A DNA stretch of 64,000 nt from Solobacterium sp. GTDB taxonomy: Bacteria > Bacillota_I > Bacilli_A > Erysipelotrichales > Erysipelotrichaceae. This document shows, one piece after another, positions 1 through 9,075 of this stretch (the first letter of the stretch is position 1; every line of letters begins with the position of its first letter). The notes under the pieces were generated by a model. It did not search any database and was not told the origin of the DNA. It was given only the letters and a program-made list of their open reading frames with translations. The translations under genes were made by a program, and so were the position numbers. The DNA lies in contig JAFWEW010000031.1 of NCBI GenBank assembly GCA_017512725.1, forward strand, positions 86,353 to 150,352, given 5' to 3'.

Positions 1-317
1 CCGTACTTCTCATACATGGGAAGAATCAGTTCACAGTCACTGCCGGACTGCAGATCGTATTCCGGAAGAAGCGTTTCCTTCATGGTCCGGAATCCGTACA
101 GTTCGCCATTGCATACCGCAAGATTGCCGTTTCGTTCAAATGGCTGCATTCCTCTCGAATTAAGCCCCATGATGGCAAGACGCCGAAATCCCATCAGCCC
201 CTGACCGGCATTTCGGATCCGCCAGTCATCCGGGCCCCGGTCTTTCAGTGTTTCCAGACCTTTTTCAAACGCTTCGAGTTCCGTTTCCGGACCGCAGCTT
301 ACCAGTATTCCGCACAT
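1..317 (-). CDS. asnB: Asparagine synthetase (glutamine-hydrolysing), N-terminal part, cut by window edge
   Basis: The reverse strand opens with MCGILV, so Cys2 becomes the N-terminal nucleophile of a class II (Ntn) glutamine amidotransferase. It continues with RGPDDW, then FRRLAIMGL, a QPF segment and a CNGELY segment, the usual order in AsnB. The family transfers glutamine amide nitrogen to aspartate using ATP. The synthetase domain lies outside the window. The gene starts 22 bp after gltD and follows gltB-gltD on the same strand, so it is probably part of the same nitrogen-assimilation transcript. An AGAGGTGG-like ribosome binding site precedes the ATG at 317. Confidence 0.85.
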   Translation of the reverse strand, partial: MCGILVSCGPETELEAFEKGLETLKDRGPDDWRIRNAGQGLMGFRRLAIMGLNSRGMQPFERNGNLAVCNGELYGFRTMKETLLPEYDLQSGSDCELILPMYEKY

Positions 318-338
318 ACATCCACCTCTTCTGTTTTC

Positions 339-1778
339 TTAAAGCAGGTTCGTATAGCCCATGAGCCACCGGTCTGCTTCTTTTGCGCACTGCATTCCTT
401 CGCGGATTGCCCATACAACAAGTGACTGCCCGCGATGCATGTCACCTGCGGTAAAGATCCCTTCCACATTTGTCGCATAGCTTCCGGGTTCCGTTTCCAC
501 GGTATTCCGTTTTGTCAGCGCGATCCCCACCGATGCAGGAAGCTCCGTTTCACATCCGGTGAAACCCGCCGCAATGATCAGCAGGGTGCAGGGGATCGTT
601 TCCCGCTGCTCACTGACCTTCAGGCTGCCGTTTTCAAATGTGACATCGGCGATCTCCACTTCTTTCAGCATACCGTCTTCACTGTGCAGTGCAGTGATCG
701 TCTTTGCGAACAGACGGGGATCGCTTCCGTAGTATTCGATTGCCTCCAGCTGACCGTAGTCCGTTTTCAGAACTTTCGGCCACTGCGGCCAGGGGTTATC
801 TGGCTGCCGCTCTTCCGGCAGCCGGGGCATCATCTCAATCTGTGTTACCGAAGACGCCTTCTGGCGGATACAGGAAGCCAGGCAGTCGTTTCCGGTATCG
901 CCGCCGCCAAGGATCACAACATCTTTTCCTTCTGCGATCGCAAAACCATCAAGGAACATGCTCAGAAACTTCACCGCCGGCAGGATGCCTTCGGTTGTTT
1001 CAATTCCTTCCAGATCGGGGATCCTTGCCTTCTTCGCACCGCATGCAAGTATGACCGCATCATACTCCTGTTTCAGCTCTTCCAGTGTAAGATCGGTTCC
1101 GATCTCGACACCGGTCCGGAATACAACACCTTCTTCTTCCATCAGTTTCTTCCGGCGCAGTACAACCTGCTTGTCCAGCTTCATGTTCGGAATGCCGAAC
1201 ATGAGCAGACCGCCGATCTCCCGGTCCCGTTCAAAGACCGTTACGGTATGACCGCGTTTGTTCAGCCGGTCCGCTGCAGCAAGCCCCGAAGGCCCGCTGC
1301 CGACGACGGCCACGTTTTTGCCGGAGCGGACCGCAGGAATCTGCGGTTCCATCAGACCATGGGCAAATCCGTATTCAATCAGATAGAATTCGTTATTCTG
1401 AATGGTAACGGGTTCTCCGTCAATTCCGTTGATACATGCCTTTTCACACAGGGCCGGACAGACTCTGCCGGTGAATTCCGGGAAGGGGTTCATCCGAATG
1501 AGCCGCTTCAGTCCATGAGCGTCGATTCCCCGATAGATAGCATCGTTCCATTCCGGGATGAGATTGTATAGAGGACACCCGGTCGTCATCCGCTCCAGGG
1601 TGATGGCTGACTGACAGTAGGGCACGCCGCAGTTCATACAGCGGGCAGCCTGCTGTCTCCGGTCTTCTTCTCTGAGCGGAACGTGGATCTCCTGATGATC
1701 CAGGATCCTTTCGCGGACCGGACGGACCGTATCCGCTTTTCTGCGGTACTGCAGAAATCCGTTAGGCTTTCCCATCAT
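339..1778 (-). CDS. gltD: Glutamate synthase (NADPH) small subunit
   Basis: This 479-aa protein matches the usual GltD length. The N-terminus carries the Cys clusters for two [4Fe-4S] centres (CMNCGVPYC, then CPLYNLIPEWN and CPALCEKAC). FAD (VAVVGSGPSGLAAAD) and NADPH (VVILGGGDTGNDC) Rossmann motifs follow. It passes electrons from NADPH to the GltB flavin and iron-sulfur centres during glutamate synthesis from glutamine and 2-oxoglutarate. The start overlaps the gltB stop (ATGA), which indicates translational coupling. Two ATGs occur in tandem; the second (1775) sits better relative to GGGAGG. Confidence 0.95.
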   Translation of the reverse strand: MMGKPNGFLQYRRKADTVRPVRERILDHQEIHVPLREEDRRQQAARCMNCGVPYCQSAITLERMTTGCPLYNLIPEWNDAIYRGIDAHGLKRLIRMNPFPEFTGRVCPALCEKACINGIDGEPVTIQNNEFYLIEYGFAHGLMEPQIPAVRSGKNVAVVGSGPSGLAAADRLNKRGHTVTVFERDREIGGLLMFGIPNMKLDKQVVLRRKKLMEEEGVVFRTGVEIGTDLTLEELKQEYDAVILACGAKKARIPDLEGIETTEGILPAVKFLSMFLDGFAIAEGKDVVILGGGDTGNDCLASCIRQKASSVTQIEMMPRLPEERQPDNPWPQWPKVLKTDYGQLEAIEYYGSDPRLFAKTITALHSEDGMLKEVEIADVTFENGSLKVSEQRETIPCTLLIIAAGFTGCETELPASVGIALTKRNTVETEPGSYATNVEGIFTAGDMHRGQSLVVWAIREGMQCAKEADRWLMGYTNLL

Positions 1779-4700
1779 GAACCTCCCTGTTCTCTGGAAA
1801 ATTCCAGGAACGCTTCCATCTCGGCATCCTTTCCGGAAATTCCCTGTTCTTCAAACCGGGAGATCCGCTCCAGGATATTCTGATAAGGTGCCGGTATGAT
1901 CTTCTTGAAATGCGGGAACCAGGTTTCCGGGTCATCCAGAATCTGTTTCGCAAGCGGTGAACGGGTCTCCTTCAGGTAATCCTCAAGGATCTCGGTCAGC
2001 TGCCGGACATCGTATTTGTCCTTCACTTCCTTGAGCAGAAGCGACTCTTTGCTGAGGTTCCGGTAAAGCACGTGGTCTTCATCCAGAACATAGGCGGTTC
2101 CCCCGCTCATTCCGGCTGCGAAGTTTTTCCCGGTCTTGCCGAGAATCACTGCCGTTCCGCCGGTCATATACTCAAGACCGTGATCGCCGCATCCTTCACA
2201 GACGGCTAATGCACCGCTGTTGCGGACACAGAACCGCTCGCCGACTTCTCCGGCGAAATACGCCTTGCCGGAGGTTGCGCCATAGAGCAGAACGTTTCCT
2301 GCGATGATATTATCCCGCCAGGAATACGGTGCGTTCTCCGGCGGAGTGATAATGAGTTTTCCGCCTGAGAGGCCCTTTCCGGCGTAATCATTCGTATCGC
2401 CGTAAAGCCGCAGGGTAAGACCTTTGGGGATAAATGCACCGAAGGACTGTCCGCCGCTGCCGGTGGCGATGACGGTATAGGAATCATCGGCCAGAGAGGA
2501 TCCGTATTTCCGCGTGATCCTTGAACCCAGCAGGGTTCCGGCGGTACGGTTCATCGTACGCAGGTGCACACGGGTCTGATGTTTTTTGCGGCCTTCTTTG
2601 CAGGATTCAAACCACGGGATCAAGACAGACGAATCCAGAGAATCCTTCAGTTTGAAATCAAAGACTTCGGAAGGCTCGAAATGTTTTGTGCCGGCAAACC
2701 GGGTGAGAAGGGAGAGGTCATATTCCTCATAGCCTTCCTTTATCTTTAAGCATTCGGAATGCCCGATCATTTCATTGATCGAATGGAACCCGAGTTCTGC
2801 CATGATCGCACGTACTTCTTCCGCAATGAACAGCATGTAATTCATGACGTGTTCCGGCTTTCCCTTGAACCGCTTGCGCAGTTCCTCGTTCTGCGTGGCA
2901 ATGCCGAACGGGCAGGTGTCTTTGGAACAGACGCGCATCATCATACAGCCAAGGGAAACGAGAACGCCGGTTGCGAAGGCAAACTCTTCCGCACCAAGCA
3001 TGCATGCCGAGACGACATCTCTGCCGCTCATCAGCTTGCCGTCGGTCTGCAGGATGACTTTTTCACGCAGACCGTTTTCGATCAGAGCGCGGTGTGCCTG
3101 AGCGATGCCGAGTTCCCATGGCAGTCCCGCATGATGAATGGAACTGTAAGGGGCAGCACCGGTACCGCCGTCGTTGCCGGAGATCAGGATTACCTGTGCG
3201 CCTGCCTTGGCAACGCCGCAGGCAATTGTGCCGACTCCGTTTTCACTGACCAGCTTGACGGAAATGCGTGCGTCATCATTGGCATTTTTCAGATCAAAGA
3301 TCAGCTGCGCAAGATCTTCAATCGAATAGATATCGTGGTGCGGAGGAGGGGAGATCAGCGATACGCCCGGCGTACAGAATCTGGTTTCCGCAACCCACGG
3401 ATAGACCTTCGTGCCGGGAAGGTGTCCGCCTTCTCCGGGCTTGGCACCCTGTGCCATCTTGATCTGAATCTCTGAAGCACTGGAAAGATAGGCACTGGTG
3501 ACTCCGAAACGGCCGGAAGCGACCTGCTTGATTGCCGAATTGCGGATCGTTCCAAACCGGGCGGGATCTTCTCCGCCTTCACCCGTATTGGAACGCGCAT
3601 GGAGCGTATTCATCGCAACCGCGATCGTTTCATGGGCTTCTTTGGAGAGCGAACCAAACGACATCGCACCGCTGCTGAAACGCTTTACGATTTCTTCTGC
3701 CGGTTCGGTTTCTGAAATATCAATTGGATCCCGGTCGGAAGAGAACGTGAACAGATCTCTCAGCCGGTGCGGCTTCATCTGCTCGAGCAATGCGGTATAT
3801 TCTTTGAACCGCTCATAGGAGCCTTCCCGTACCGCACGCTGCAGGGCAACGATCGTCTCCGGGGAGTAAAGGTGTTCGTGCGCTGTCGCATTGGAGCGCA
3901 GACTGTGATAGCCGACGCTGTCCAGCGTTGTATCGGTGGCCAGGCCCAGCGGATCGAACGCATGTTCATGACGGTAGTTGATATCCTGTTCGATCTGCGG
4001 GATGCCGATTCTGCCAGCATTGCAGATAACACCGGTAAAGTAGGTATCAATGAATTCCTGTGTGAGTCCCAGAGCCTCAAAGATCCTTGCGGACTGATAG
4101 GACTGGATCGAGGAAACACCCATCTTGGCAGCGGTCTTGACGATGCCGCCCAGAATTGCACTGTTGTAGTCATCGATTGCTGTGTGATAATCCTTGTCCA
4201 GAATGCCGAGGTCGATCAGCTCAACGATGCATTCCTGTGCGAGATAAGGGTAGATCGCCTTTGCGCCGAAGCCGAGCAGTGCGGCACAGTGATGAACCGT
4301 GCGCGGTTCACCGCTCTCCACGATCAGGGAAAGCTGTGTGCTCTTTTTGGTGACGACCATGTGCTGTTCCACAGCGGATACCGCAAGCAGGCTGGGAATC
4401 GCGACATGGTTCTCATCAACGCCGCGGTCACTCAGTACGAGGATGTTGGCACCTTCCCGATAAGCGGTGTCACAGCTGATGCACAGCTGTTCGATCGCTT
4501 TCTTCAGTGAGGTGTTCCGGTAATACAGCATCTTGATCGTACGGCATTTGAGATGTTCGTCATCCAGTGCCTTGATTTTCATCATGTCGGTTCCGGTCAG
4601 GATCGGATTGGTAATTTCCAGAACGGTACAGTTGGTGCTCTTGTGTTCCAGAAGGTTCCCCTGGGAACCAAGGTATACCGTGGTATCGATGACAACTTTT

Positions 4701-6274
4701 TCCCGGATCGAATCGATTGGCGGGTTGGTGACCTGGGCGAACCGCTGGTAGAAACAGCTGAACAGGTTCTCGTGTTTGTCGGAGAACATCGCCAGCGGAA
4801 TATCGTGCCCCATGGAAGCGGTAGGCTCTACGCCGTTTACCGCCATCGGAAGCAGAATATCCTTTACATCCTCATAGGAATACCCGAAGACCTTATACAG
4901 CTTGTCCCGGATCTCCTGGGGATAAAAGGGGAGTTTGTGATTTGGAATCTTCAGCTCGCTGAGACGGCGCAGGTGCAGGTTCAGCCATTCGCCGTACGGA
5001 TATGCGCTGATATACTGCTTTTTGCATTCTTCGTCGTAGAAGATCTTTCCTTTGACCGTATCCGCAAGCAGGATCTTACCCGGCATCAGCCGTGATTTCT
5101 GAATAATGTGTTCTTCCGGAATATCCAGTACGCCGACTTCCGAAGAGAGAATCAGTTTTCCCTGATCGGTCACATAATACCGGGAAGGGCGCAGGCCGTT
5201 GCGGTCCAGGCAGGCACCGACGACATCGCCGTCGGTAAAGAGAATCGCAGCCGGTCCGTCCCAGGGTTCCATCATGGTTGCGTAGTAATGGTAAAAGTCT
5301 TTCTTTTCCTGCGGCATCGCATCATTGTGCTTCCAGGGTTCCGGAATCATGACCATCAGTGCCAGCGGCAGATCCATTCCGCACATGTACATGAATTCCA
5401 GTGTATTGTCGACCATGGCGGAATCGGACCCGCGGTCACTGATTACCGGATAGATCCGGTCCGTACAGGTTTCTGCCCAGTCGGAATGCATGGTTTCTTC
5501 TCTTGCGAGCATGCGGTCCCGGTTGCCGGCGATGGTGTTGATCTCACCGTTATGTGCGATCATCCGATACGGATGGGCACGTTCCCAGCTTGGATTTGTA
5601 TTGGTGGAAAAACGGGAATGGACAACTGCGATCGCCGTTTCGAAATCCGGATCCTGCAGATCTTCATAAAAGTCACGGAGCTGGTTTACCAGGAACATTC
5701 CTTTATAGACAATCGTTCTGGAGGAAAGCGAAACAACATAGGTATTGTTGTTTCCCTGTTCAAACTCTCTGCGGGAAATATAAAGCATCCGGTCAAACGC
5801 CAGTCCCTTCGGCACATCTGCAGGCTTCTCTACGAATACCTGCATAATCCTTGGCATATTGGCCAGTGCCCGTTCCCCGAGGATCCCGCTGCGGCAGGGA
5901 ACCTCCCGCCAGCCGAGGACCTTCAGTCCGTTTTTCTGGCTGATCACTTCAAACATGCGCTGTGAAATGACCCGCTCGACACGGTTCTGGGGAAGGAAAA
6001 ACATGCCGACCGCATATTCTCTGCTTCCGCCCAGTATAATGCCTTCCTTCTTGGCCGCTTTTGCGAAAAAACGGTGTGAGATCTGAAGAAGAATGCCGAC
6101 GCCGTCTCCGACTTTTCCGCTGGCATCTCTGCCTGCACGATGATCCAGTTTCTCGACGATCGTCAGGGCTTCATCCAGAACGGTATGGTCGGCTGCGCCG
6201 CTGATATTTACGACTGCACCGATCCCGCAGGCATCGTGCTCTTCAGGCAATGCAAATCTCTCTGTATGTTTCAT
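1775..6274 (-). CDS. gltB: Glutamate synthase large subunit
   Basis: The protein is about 1499 aa. I chose the ATG at 6274 because AGAGAGG lies 8 bases upstream; an in-frame extension to 6322 has no such site. The sequence begins with a 15-residue propeptide before Cys16 (EEHDACGIG), the nucleophile of the class II amidotransferase. The central and FMN-binding synthase domains (KPGEGGHLPGTKV, GNDGGTGAAP) follow. A 3Fe-4S motif (CMMMRVCSKDTCPFGIA) and a C-terminal glutamate-synthase beta-helix domain with GG-rich repeats close the protein. It works with GltD downstream, and its own upstream region starts with a terminator after the ANTAR gene. Confidence 0.95.
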   Translation of the reverse strand: MKHTERFALPEEHDACGIGAVVNISGAADHTVLDEALTIVEKLDHRAGRDASGKVGDGVGILLQISHRFFAKAAKKEGIILGGSREYAVGMFFLPQNRVERVISQRMFEVISQKNGLKVLGWREVPCRSGILGERALANMPRIMQVFVEKPADVPKGLAFDRMLYISRREFEQGNNNTYVVSLSSRTIVYKGMFLVNQLRDFYEDLQDPDFETAIAVVHSRFSTNTNPSWERAHPYRMIAHNGEINTIAGNRDRMLAREETMHSDWAETCTDRIYPVISDRGSDSAMVDNTLEFMYMCGMDLPLALMVMIPEPWKHNDAMPQEKKDFYHYYATMMEPWDGPAAILFTDGDVVGACLDRNGLRPSRYYVTDQGKLILSSEVGVLDIPEEHIIQKSRLMPGKILLADTVKGKIFYDEECKKQYISAYPYGEWLNLHLRRLSELKIPNHKLPFYPQEIRDKLYKVFGYSYEDVKDILLPMAVNGVEPTASMGHDIPLAMFSDKHENLFSCFYQRFAQVTNPPIDSIREKVVIDTTVYLGSQGNLLEHKSTNCTVLEITNPILTGTDMMKIKALDDEHLKCRTIKMLYYRNTSLKKAIEQLCISCDTAYREGANILVLSDRGVDENHVAIPSLLAVSAVEQHMVVTKKSTQLSLIVESGEPRTVHHCAALLGFGAKAIYPYLAQECIVELIDLGILDKDYHTAIDDYNSAILGGIVKTAAKMGVSSIQSYQSARIFEALGLTQEFIDTYFTGVICNAGRIGIPQIEQDINYRHEHAFDPLGLATDTTLDSVGYHSLRSNATAHEHLYSPETIVALQRAVREGSYERFKEYTALLEQMKPHRLRDLFTFSSDRDPIDISETEPAEEIVKRFSSGAMSFGSLSKEAHETIAVAMNTLHARSNTGEGGEDPARFGTIRNSAIKQVASGRFGVTSAYLSSASEIQIKMAQGAKPGEGGHLPGTKVYPWVAETRFCTPGVSLISPPPHHDIYSIEDLAQLIFDLKNANDDARISVKLVSENGVGTIACGVAKAGAQVILISGNDGGTGAAPYSSIHHAGLPWELGIAQAHRALIENGLREKVILQTDGKLMSGRDVVSACMLGAEEFAFATGVLVSLGCMMMRVCSKDTCPFGIATQNEELRKRFKGKPEHVMNYMLFIAEEVRAIMAELGFHSINEMIGHSECLKIKEGYEEYDLSLLTRFAGTKHFEPSEVFDFKLKDSLDSSVLIPWFESCKEGRKKHQTRVHLRTMNRTAGTLLGSRITRKYGSSLADDSYTVIATGSGGQSFGAFIPKGLTLRLYGDTNDYAGKGLSGGKLIITPPENAPYSWRDNIIAGNVLLYGATSGKAYFAGEVGERFCVRNSGALAVCEGCGDHGLEYMTGGTAVILGKTGKNFAAGMSGGTAYVLDEDHVLYRNLSKESLLLKEVKDKYDVRQLTEILEDYLKETRSPLAKQILDDPETWFPHFKKIIPAPYQNILERISRFEEQGISGKDAEMEAFLEFSREQGGS

Positions 6275-6304
6275 GTCTGGATTCCTCTCTTTCCGGTCCC
6301 AGTG

Positions 6305-6350
6305 CAGTAAAAACAGAAACACGGCTTCTTCAGCCGGATCTCTGTTTTTT
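6305..6350 (-). terminator. Terminator between the ANTAR gene and gltB
   Basis: On the minus strand an AAACAGA arm pairs with TCTGTTT around an inner CGGCT/AGCCG stem with a GAAGA loop, followed by TTTTT. The hairpin begins at the stop codon of the ANTAR gene. It would separate glnA-ANTAR from gltB-gltD-asnB unless read through, so it is also a candidate antitermination target. The plus-strand side is T-rich as well. Confidence 0.7.
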
Positions 6351-6876
6351 AAAGTTCCCTGTTTTCCAGAATTCTTTTTGCGACAAGTTCCATCCGGATC
6401 CCGAACCGCATGCTTTGTCTCTGCATAAAGCGATGCGCCTGCGGTTCCGTGAACCCTTTCGTTTCGACAAGGTATTCCTTGGCTTTCGTAATCAGCTCAC
6501 TGGTCTTCGGTTCCCGGCTGGGCAGTTTCTGATAATGAAGCTGGATCATCATCTCGACTGCCGCCTGGATGACAGGCCGGCTGGAAGGAAGCGGGAGGCG
6601 GAAGATCCGTTTTGAGACAATCTGATTCAGCTGTTCCGGCTTTGCCAGACACAGGATCTCAATATTCTCATTCAGGTCTTCTGCGAAGCTTTCCAGCAGC
6701 CGGTCGTTCAGACGGTACCCGCTGACAAGAATTCCATCCTGATATGTGCTGTAGGTTCGAATCACCTCGTCACCGGAGGTACATACACGGGCTATTTCAT
6801 AGCCGCTGTCCCTCAGTATTCCGGCAATCTGTTCGGCTGTATCGATGCGTGAAAAGCAAACAGTGATTTTTGCCAT
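6349..6876 (-). CDS. ANTAR-domain RNA-binding antiterminator with pseudo-receiver domain
   Basis: This 175-aa protein has an N-terminal receiver-like fold (about 1-110) without the acidic triad of a phosphorylatable receiver. A C-terminal ANTAR domain (about 120-172) follows, with the typical AKEYLVETKGFTEPQAHRF and SMRFGIRMELVAKRIL helices. ANTAR proteins bind paired RNA hairpins and prevent intrinsic termination. In Clostridia a protein of this kind commonly sits beside glnA. Here it starts 14 bp after glnA with an AAGGG site and is probably cotranscribed. Candidate targets are the hairpins in the glnA leader and before gltB. Confidence 0.85.
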   Translation of the reverse strand: MAKITVCFSRIDTAEQIAGILRDSGYEIARVCTSGDEVIRTYSTYQDGILVSGYRLNDRLLESFAEDLNENIEILCLAKPEQLNQIVSKRIFRLPLPSSRPVIQAAVEMMIQLHYQKLPSREPKTSELITKAKEYLVETKGFTEPQAHRFMQRQSMRFGIRMELVAKRILENREL

Positions 6877-6890
6877 AAGGAGAACCCTTA

Positions 6891-8222
6891 TCAGTACATC
6901 ATCAGATATTTGTTAACTTCCCAGTCACTGACGGCGGTACGGTACTCATCCCATTCCGCATACTTGCCTTCGGTGTACTGAGTGATAATATGCTTCCCCA
7001 GCGTATTGCATACCAGTTCGTCTTCCAGCATTTTGTCCAGAGCTTCTTTCAGGGAGTAAGGAAGACTTCTGATATTCTTTGCCTTCCGTTCTTCTTCCGT
7101 CATGGCAAAGATGTTCTCCAGAATTTCTTCAGGCGGTACAAGACCCTTCTCAATTCCATCCAGTCCGGCCATGAGGCAGACAGCCAGTTCAAGATACGGG
7201 TTGCAGGAAGGATCCGGGCACCGGAGCTCTACGCGGGTCCCCTGGCCTCTCGCGGCAGGGATCCGGATCAGAGCAGAACGGTTGCTGGCGGACCAGGAAA
7301 GATAACAGGGAGCTTCATATCCGGGAACCAGACGCTTGTAGCTGTTGACAAGCGGATTGGTAATCGCGGTCATGGATTCGATGTGAGCGAGGATTCCGGC
7401 AATAAAGGAATACGCTTCTTTTGACAGTCCGAGCGGATCGGACGGATCTGCAAATACGTTCTTGCCATCCCGGAACAGTGACATATTTGTGTGCATGCCG
7501 CTGCCGTTGATTCCGAAGATCGGCTTCGGCATGAAGGTAGCGTGCAGACCGTTCTTCTGTGCGATGGTCTTTACGGCAAACTTGAAGGTCATGACATTGT
7601 CTGCGGTCTTCAGTGCATCCGCATACTTGAAATCAATCTCATGCTGGCCGCGTGCAACCTCATGGTGGCTGGCTTCTACTTCATATCCCATCTTCTCCAG
7701 CATCATGCAGATCTCACGTCTGGTGGATCCGCCATGATCCAGCGGGTCAAGATCGAAGTATCCGGCATCATCATTTGTCTGTGTTGTCGGCAGGCCCTTG
7801 TCATCGGTTTCGAACAGGAAGAATTCACATTCCGGACCGACATTGAAGGAATAACCCTTTTCTTCCGCAATCTTCAGTACTTTCTTCAGGGTGCTGCGCG
7901 GATCTCCTTCAAACGGAGTCCCGTCCGGAAGATAGACATCACAGATCATGCGTGCAACTTTTCCCTGCTGCGGGCGCCACGGAAGGGTGGTATAGGAATC
8001 AAGATCCGGATGAAGATACATATCCGATTCATTGATCCGAACGAATCCTTCAATGGAGCTGCCGTCAATCATGATTTCGTTATTGACAGCCTTTCGGATC
8101 TGAGAAGCGGTAATAGCGACATTCTTCAGTCTTCCGAAAACGTCTGTAAACTGCATGCGGATGAATTCAACATCACCTTCCTCAACAAACTTGATAATGT
8201 CTTCTTTTGAGTATTTGCTCAT
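6891..8222 (-). CDS. glnA: Glutamine synthetase, type I
   Basis: The protein is 443 aa, the usual length of the GSI-alpha enzyme of Bacillota. The ATG at 8222 has GGAGGG upstream; the in-frame extension to 8354 runs through the promoter and is not credible. Catalytic landmarks are visible: DGSSIEGF, ECEFFLFETD, HHEVARGQHEIDF, NGSGMHTNMSL and the ATP/glutamate region around RIPAARGQGTRVELR. It condenses ammonia and glutamate. The adenylylation-loop tyrosine region typical of GSI-beta is not apparent, so control is more likely transcriptional and by feedback. Confidence 0.96.
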   Translation of the reverse strand: MSKYSKEDIIKFVEEGDVEFIRMQFTDVFGRLKNVAITASQIRKAVNNEIMIDGSSIEGFVRINESDMYLHPDLDSYTTLPWRPQQGKVARMICDVYLPDGTPFEGDPRSTLKKVLKIAEEKGYSFNVGPECEFFLFETDDKGLPTTQTNDDAGYFDLDPLDHGGSTRREICMMLEKMGYEVEASHHEVARGQHEIDFKYADALKTADNVMTFKFAVKTIAQKNGLHATFMPKPIFGINGSGMHTNMSLFRDGKNVFADPSDPLGLSKEAYSFIAGILAHIESMTAITNPLVNSYKRLVPGYEAPCYLSWSASNRSALIRIPAARGQGTRVELRCPDPSCNPYLELAVCLMAGLDGIEKGLVPPEEILENIFAMTEEERKAKNIRSLPYSLKEALDKMLEDELVCNTLGKHIITQYTEGKYAEWDEYRTAVSDWEVNKYLMMY

Positions 8223-8242
8223 ATCGATATCCCTCCAATCCC

Positions 8243-8291
8243 CAAAAAAGAAAGAGCAAGAAGCACCCATTGATCGGGGCACCCTTGCTCT
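8243..8291 (-). terminator. Terminator-like hairpin in the glnA 5' leader
   Basis: On the minus strand AGAGCAAG (8291-8284) pairs with CTTGCTCT (8260-8253). The stem extends through a GGTGCCC/GGGTGC arm and is followed by TTTCTTTTTT. It lies between the predicted glnA start site and its ribosome binding site, so it would cut off glnA transcription unless prevented. An upstream ACCCAT could pair with the ATGGGT inside the hairpin. Confidence 0.7.
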
Positions 8292-8300
8292 GATGGGTCT

Positions 8301-8340
8301 ATAGTAATGAATTGTCTGTAAAATGTCAACACCATTTACA
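8301..8340 (-). promoter_or_regulatory. glnA promoter with overlapping GlnR/TnrA-like box
   Basis: On the minus strand TTGACA (8329-8324) and TACTAT (8306-8301) are separated by 17 bp, a good sigma-A-type promoter. The 17-mer TGTAAATGGTGTTGACA (8340-8324) matches the GlnR/TnrA consensus TGTNAN7TNACA at every fixed position and contains the -35 hexamer. That arrangement fits repression when nitrogen is plentiful. No glnR gene is in the window, so the regulator's identity is inferred. Confidence 0.65.
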
Positions 8341-8506
8341 GAAAATGTTTTCAATTCTGATTCCAGAAATGAAACATTTTCATTTACCTGTTTTTTGCCT
8401 GCGAGTCTTCCGGAAGAACTGCACCGTCAGGGCAGATCCGGTAACTGTTAATGCATGGAAGCAGGTGATTCATTCCGTATAAATGTATGTAAGGGAAAAT
8501 AATTTT

Positions 8507-8974
8507 ATGGAAGACAATAAGAAAATTGAAAATGAAGATCTCGAACAGGTTGGCGGAGGCAGGTATGTTCGTCCCCCTCGCCATCATCTGTACCAGGAAA
8601 TTGAGACAATGATTCCGGAAGAAGTGAGATTAAAACTCCGCGGCGCAGAAAGCGTGGCGGATTCGAAACGGATTCTCGCTGAAAACGGACTCAATGTTAA
8701 TATGATTGAACAGAAGATTGAGGCTGCGAATTTAGCGCCGAAGACGGTTGGCCTGGCCGCAATGCCGGATGATGCCCTTGAAAACATTGCCGGAGGGTTT
8801 GATTTCTACGGGAGTGAAATAAAATGCTCATGCGGAAACAACAATCCAGGAGAATTCATGGTTTATCCGCCATTCTATCTTCCGGATTACAAATGCTATC
8901 TGAGATGTGACAGATGCCGCAGGTACATTTTCATTCGTAATGATGGGGAAGTTTTCTTCGATCAGCCAGTTTAA
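8507..8974 (+). CDS. Double-glycine leader protein with a second internal GG motif and Cys-rich tail
   Basis: The protein is 155 aa from the ATG at 8507, with AAGGGA upstream; an in-frame ATG at 8483 lacks a site. Residues 1-18 (MEDNKKIENEDLEQVGGG) resemble a bacteriocin double-glycine leader. A helical stretch (about 35-97) ends in MPDDALENIAGG, a second GG motif like that of long Nif11-type leaders. The last 58 residues contain CSC and CYLRCDRC and could be a zinc-binding or post-translationally modified core. I know no named family for the whole protein. It stands beside a second GG-leader gene. Bacteriocin-like ABC exporters lie 30 kb downstream. Confidence 0.6.
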   Translation: MEDNKKIENEDLEQVGGGRYVRPPRHHLYQEIETMIPEEVRLKLRGAESVADSKRILAENGLNVNMIEQKIEAANLAPKTVGLAAMPDDALENIAGGFDFYGSEIKCSCGNNNPGEFMVYPPFYLPDYKCYLRCDRCRRYIFIRNDGEVFFDQPV

Positions 8975-9075
8975 AACACACCATTTCAGGCCGTATCTGC
9001 TGGCCGCTTCTTAACGGATATGGAAAAAACAGAAATAAAACATATAAATATATGACAGAACAGGAGGAAAGTATC

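Noticed and set aside
435..1571. 378-codon open frame on the plus strand opposite gltD
   Set aside because: It is antisense to an unmistakable gltD, has no family features and no ribosome binding site.
6275..6348. GlnR/TnrA box before gltB
   Set aside because: No TGTNAN7TNACA match was found there.
8243..8300. Classical ANTAR two-hairpin target with hexaloops in the glnA leader
   Set aside because: I could not fit two stems with six-base loops carrying the expected A and G; only the terminator hairpin is clear.
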